From JBBECJ01 sp041751795 (lineage in GTDB: Bacteria > Chloroflexota > Chloroflexia > Thermomicrobiales > CFX8): a stretch of DNA of 8,787 nucleotides. The translations under genes and the position numbers were made by a program. The stretch spans positions 1 to 8,787 of the forward strand of contig JBGSWU010000129.1 in NCBI GenBank assembly GCA_041751795.1, in the 5' to 3' direction. Of the stretch, positions 5,546 to 8,787 are shown one piece after another; position 1 is the stretch's first letter, and each line of letters begins with the position of its first letter. The notes under the pieces were generated by a model. The model was not told where the DNA came from, ran no database searches, and saw nothing but the letters and a program-made list of their open reading frames with translations.

Positions 5546-8101
5546 TCACACGCTGACGGCAGCCAGTTCTTTCACAGCGCGTGGAGCGGCAACCAACGCG
5601 ATTGCCAGCACCTCATCCATGTGCGAAACGAGGTGAATATCCAGACTATCGCGGACAGTCGCGGGCAAGTCGGCGAGGTCCTTCTCATTGCGTTTGGGGA
5701 CGATCATCGTCGTGATCCCGCCGCGATGGGCTGCCAACGCCTTTTCGCGGACGCCCCCAATCGGGAGCACCTTGCCGCGCAGCGTGACCTCGCCGGTCAT
5801 CGCAACGTCCTTGCGGACCTTGCTGCCGGTCACGGCCGAGATCAGCGATGTCGCCAGTGTCACGCCAGCCGATGGGCCATCCTTGGGGATTGCACCAGCT
5901 GGAACGTGAATGTGGATCGTATGGGTGTCGAAGAAGCCGGTCGGGATGCCAAGTTCCTTCGAACGCGAACGCGCGTAGGAAATCGCCGCCCGTGCTGATT
6001 CCTGCATCACGTCACCGAGTTGACCAGTCAACGTCAGATCTGATTTTCCGGACATAACTGTCGTCTCAACCGACAACAGGTCACCGCCAGCACTCGTCAC
6101 CGCCGCGCCAGTGGCGACTCCGACTTCGTCGTTTTCCTCGGCCAGGCCGTATTCAAATCGTGGAATGCCAAGGAACGTCGTCAGATCCTCCGCTCCCACC
6201 AGCCAGTTCTCTCTGTCCGGCTCTTCAGCCACCCTGCGGGCAACCTTGCGACAAAGCGCGCCGATTTCGCGGTCGAGGTTACGGACGCCCGACTCGTGCG
6301 TATACTCACGGATCAGCAACAACAACGCATCGTCGGTTACCGTCAGTTGTGCTTCTTCGAGGCCGTGTGAGTACAGCGCCTTCGGCAACAGGAAGTTGCG
6401 CGCGATCTCCAACTTTTCGACCTCGGTGTACCCCGGCACCTCGATGATCTCCATTCGGTCACGCAGGGCCGGTGGGATCGGGTCGAGCATGTTGGCGGTC
6501 GTAATGAAGATCACCTGTGAGAGGTCAAAGGCGACTTCCAGGTAGTGATCGGAAAAGGAATGGTTCTGCTCCGGATCGAGCACTTCAAGCAATGCCGAGG
6601 ATGGGTCACCACGGAAGGCGTCTGAACCAACCTTGTCGATCTCGTCCAGCACCATGACCGGGTTCTTCGTCTTCGCATCACGCAGCGCCTTGATGACACG
6701 ACCCGGCATCGCGCCGACGTAGGTTCGACGATGGCCACGAACCTCGGCCTCATCACGGACCCCACCAAGCGACATTCGCACATACGAACGTCCCAGGGCG
6801 CGAGCGATCGAGCGTCCCAGGCTGGTCTTCCCGACGCCCGGCGGGCCGACGAAGCAGATGATCGGTGCCTTCATCCGGTTGCCGGCCAGTTTGCGGACAG
6901 CGATGAACTCGAGAATCCGCTCCTTGACCTTCGGCAGACCATAGTGATCTTCATCGAGGATTCGGGCAGCATCCTTAAGGTCGAGCTGATCTTCGGTTTC
7001 GATCGACCACGGCAACTCCGTCAACCACTCCAGGTAGGAACGGATGACGCCGATTTCCGGCGAAAACGGATGCTGATGCTCAAGACGTGACACCTGGAGA
7101 AGTGCCTTGGTCTTGACTTCTTCCGGCATCCCTGCCGCTTCGATCTTGTCGCGGAACTCCTGGACGAGCACCTCTTCACCAGCGATGTCGCCGAGTTCGC
7201 GCTGAATCGTTCGCATCTGCTCGCGCAGCAGGTACTCACGCTGCTGGCGGTCTAATCCGGCTTGTGCCTCCGACTGAATCTGATGACGGAGAGACAGGTA
7301 CTCGAGCCGTTCCTGGAGGATGACGGATATCCGACGCAATCGCTCGACGGGATTGAGGATCTCCAGGGCTTCCTGGCGCTTCGACGATTCGAACTCGGGC
7401 GAGAAAGCGATCAGGTCGGCCAGCCAACCCGGCTCGTCCACGCTTCGGACCATCGTGACGACTTCTTCGGGAACGTTCGGCAGCATCGCGACATATGCCT
7501 CGACTTGTTCGAGGACATGCGACATGACAGCCTTTGCCTCAAGTGTCTCGACGTTCTCGTCATCGACACGCTTGACCTTCGCCAGCGTGAATGGCTTGCG
7601 CTGTTCCAGTCCTTTGACGACGCCACGGGCAACGCCCTGGAGGATGACATGAGCTGGGCCACCGGGCCGGGTGATCTTGTGGCCGACCTCGGCGATGACA
7701 CCGATGGTGCAGAGTTCGTCATCAGCAACGAGCGAGCCATAGTTCGTCACACCTGCCTCTGACTCGTCCGACGAGTCGGCCTCTTCCAACTCTTCGGCTT
7801 CGTCGTCGTCGAAATCCTCGTCGACGTCATCCTGATCTTTCGCAGCCAGAACGAGAATCAAGCGGTCATGCTTGATCGCGTCGTCGACGGCCTGGGTCTC
7901 TTCGTCGTCATCGAGCGGATATGGCAGTGACATCCGCGGCAGCAGCAACGTCTGCGGCAGAATCAGTGTGGGAAGCGTCAGATAAGTCGATTCATCATCC
8001 GGCTTGACGCGCTCAGGCGCGGCGACATAAGCATCGCCCAGATCCTCGGATTCGGCTTGTGTGTCGCTGGTTTCAGGGGCCATCTTGGAGCGTCGGGGCA
8101 T
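5546..8101 (-). CDS. lon: ATP-dependent protease Lon (LonA type)
   Basis: The product has 851 residues, slightly longer than the usual 780-820. An N-terminal substrate-binding domain (about 41-250) and a coiled-coil helical region (about 250-370) precede the AAA+ module. That module has Walker A GPPGVGKT (419-426), Walker B VMVLDEID (482-489), sensor-1 N537, an arginine-finger candidate at R547 and sensor-2 R607 in GVRNLDR. The protease domain has catalytic S744 in KDGPSAG and K787 in GGVREKALAAHRGG, so the enzyme should be fully active in degrading misfolded and regulatory proteins in the cytosol. Two oddities are an acidic N-terminal extension of about 40 residues and a strongly acidic insertion at about 89-115 within the N-domain. 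The ATG at 8101 has GAGG 8 nt upstream. The gene stands apart, with 169 nt before it and 143 nt after it. Confidence 0.97.
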   Translation of the reverse strand: MPRRSKMAPETSDTQAESEDLGDAYVAAPERVKPDDESTYLTLPTLILPQTLLLPRMSLPYPLDDDEETQAVDDAIKHDRLILVLAAKDQDDVDEDFDDDEAEELEEADSSDESEAGVTNYGSLVADDELCTIGVIAEVGHKITRPGGPAHVILQGVARGVVKGLEQRKPFTLAKVKRVDDENVETLEAKAVMSHVLEQVEAYVAMLPNVPEEVVTMVRSVDEPGWLADLIAFSPEFESSKRQEALEILNPVERLRRISVILQERLEYLSLRHQIQSEAQAGLDRQQREYLLREQMRTIQRELGDIAGEEVLVQEFRDKIEAAGMPEEVKTKALLQVSRLEHQHPFSPEIGVIRSYLEWLTELPWSIETEDQLDLKDAARILDEDHYGLPKVKERILEFIAVRKLAGNRMKAPIICFVGPPGVGKTSLGRSIARALGRSYVRMSLGGVRDEAEVRGHRRTYVGAMPGRVIKALRDAKTKNPVMVLDEIDKVGSDAFRGDPSSALLEVLDPEQNHSFSDHYLEVAFDLSQVIFITTANMLDPIPPALRDRMEIIEVPGYTEVEKLEIARNFLLPKALYSHGLEEAQLTVTDDALLLLIREYTHESGVRNLDREIGALCRKVARRVAEEPDRENWLVGAEDLTTFLGIPRFEYGLAEENDEVGVATGAAVTSAGGDLLSVETTVMSGKSDLTLTGQLGDVMQESARAAISYARSRSKELGIPTGFFDTHTIHIHVPAGAIPKDGPSAGVTLATSLISAVTGSKVRKDVAMTGEVTLRGKVLPIGGVREKALAAHRGGITTMIVPKRNEKDLADLPATVRDSLDIHLVSHMDEVLAIALVAAPRAVKELAAVSV

Positions 8102-8174
8102 GCAAATGTCCTCAAACGAAATACGCGGAACCGTCGTGGATCAGGGCCTCATCCTGCGTGCCCAGCACTTAATC

Positions 8175-8203
8175 ATGATGTCGGTGAGTATCGTGCCGGT
8201 CAA
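8175..8203 (-). promoter_or_regulatory. Candidate promoter of lon
   Basis: On the minus strand, TTGACC (8203-8198) is followed by 17 nt and CATCAT (8180-8175, 4 of 6 of the -10 consensus). Transcription would start near 8168 with a leader of about 67 nt. I see neither a CIRCE element nor a HAIR-type HspR box in the gap, so heat-shock control is not visible. Confidence 0.35.
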
Positions 8204-8270
8204 CAGGCATGGCTGACAATCTTACCAATCCACACCCGGATCGGTTAGTGACGCTCGTCCGGTTTTTGCG

Positions 8271-8787
8271 TCAGTACGCGGGACTTGCCACACGTAGCGC
8301 ATCCTCGACCGTGAGAACGTCGCCACCGAATAACCGATTCATCTGCGTGCCAAAGGCGAGTGAGCCAGCCAGAACGTCAGCGGGCGTTCCATCGGCGACG
8401 ATTTCCCCTTCTGCCAGCATGATGACACGATCGGCGGCCCGAGCGACAAACTCGACATCGTGGGTGGCCACAATGACGAGCCGACCGTCAGCGGAGTAGT
8501 CCCGCACGAATTCGGCCAACACGCGCTTGTCCCTGCCGGGAAGTCCTCGAGTCGGCTCATCCAGCAGGAGCATCTCCGGCTCGCCGACCGCGATTGCGGC
8601 CAGTGCGGCCCGCTGCCGCTCTCCACCGCTCAGGTCGAGTGGGTGGCGGTCGATTCGCGACAGGATGCCCAACTTCTCCAACAGCGGCTCTGGAGGAATA
8701 TCTCTGTTGTGGGAACGAGCGGTGAAACGCAATTCATCACGCAGCGTTTCCTGATGGAGGATCGAGGTCGGGTGTTGTGGGACATAG
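8271..8787 (-). CDS. ABC transporter ATPase domain, probably ECF-type (EcfA-like), 5' end outside the window
   Basis: The frame is open to the right edge of the window and gives 171 residues. The first visible residues are the Q-loop region YVPQHPTSILHQETLRDEL, so Walker A lies outside. The signature motif LSGGERQRAALA, Walker B MLLLDEPTRG and the H-loop VATHDVEFV follow in order. The C-terminal stretch DRVIMLAEGEIVADGTPADVL and the later LTVEDAL resemble energy-coupling-factor ATPases, including the second half of fused EcfA proteins, which power vitamin or metal uptake at the inner membrane. The D-loop after Walker B reads TRGLPGRDK, where a D is normally found in place of the P. A TTG at 8732 could be mistaken for a start but is internal, because the Q-loop lies upstream of it. 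The gene ends 169 nt before lon. Confidence 0.85.
   Translation of the reverse strand, partial: YVPQHPTSILHQETLRDELRFTARSHNRDIPPEPLLEKLGILSRIDRHPLDLSGGERQRAALAAIAVGEPEMLLLDEPTRGLPGRDKRVLAEFVRDYSADGRLVIVATHDVEFVARAADRVIMLAEGEIVADGTPADVLAGSLAFGTQMNRLFGGDVLTVEDALRVASPAY

Noticed and set aside
8102..8270. CIRCE or HspR (HAIR) heat-shock operator before lon
   Set aside because: AGCACTT near 8165 and GTGAGT near 8184 recall CIRCE halves, but the arms do not match or pair properly and no CTTGAGT-N7-ACTCAAG is present.
8249..8273. Inverted repeat TGACGC / GCGTCA at the end of the ABC gene as a terminator
   Set aside because: The stem is only 6 bp with a 13-nt loop, includes the stop codon and has no U-tract after it, so it may be chance.

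Overview
This window is ordinary bacterial chromosome from a GC-rich organism. My best guess is a Chloroflexota member of Thermomicrobia type, or failing that an actinobacterium-like lineage. The clues are a DarA/PII-like cyclic-di-AMP receptor, an F420-type (Ddn/DUF385) oxidoreductase, an ECF-type transporter ATPase and a Gram-positive-style SOS box in front of recA. This placement is inference from gene content only. I see no insertion sequence, prophage, CRISPR array, tRNA or rRNA gene, and no convincing new multi-gene system.

Layout. Bases 1-1275 lie on the plus strand. They hold the 3' part of pcaG (protocatechuate 3,4-dioxygenase alpha subunit, beta-ketoadipate pathway) and, 15 nt later, a metallo-beta-lactamase-fold hydrolase. 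These two genes converge on recA. The gap between them carries a perfect 16-bp inverted repeat that probably terminates recA. Everything from 1447 to 8787 is on the minus strand. In transcription order this is: an ABC/ECF transporter ATPase (5' end outside the window), lon, darA, a Uma2-family nuclease-like gene, an M20 metallopeptidase, a Ddn-family flavin/deazaflavin oxidoreductase and recA.

Transcription units. The genes darA, uma2, M20 and ddn are separated by only 16-33 nt, and strong Shine-Dalgarno sequences precede darA and ddn, so they look like one operon. A promoter with an extended -10 (TGC-TATACT) sits before darA. A 49-nt nested inverted repeat lies between lon and darA and touches the -35 of that promoter. 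recA has its own near-consensus promoter (TTGACC-N17-TAGAAT) with a one-mismatch GAAC-N4-GTTC LexA-type operator just after the predicted start of transcription. lon has a weaker candidate promoter.

How the genes fit together. recA (SOS repair) and lon (protein quality control) are stress-response genes. DarA reads the second messenger c-di-AMP. The peptidase, Uma2 and Ddn-family genes are accessory metabolic or unknown functions carried in the darA operon. Points worth a second look are the nested palindrome before darA, the 5'-terminal leader hairpin of darA, the acidic insertion in the Lon N-domain, the unusual D-loop of the ABC ATPase and the SOS control of recA.
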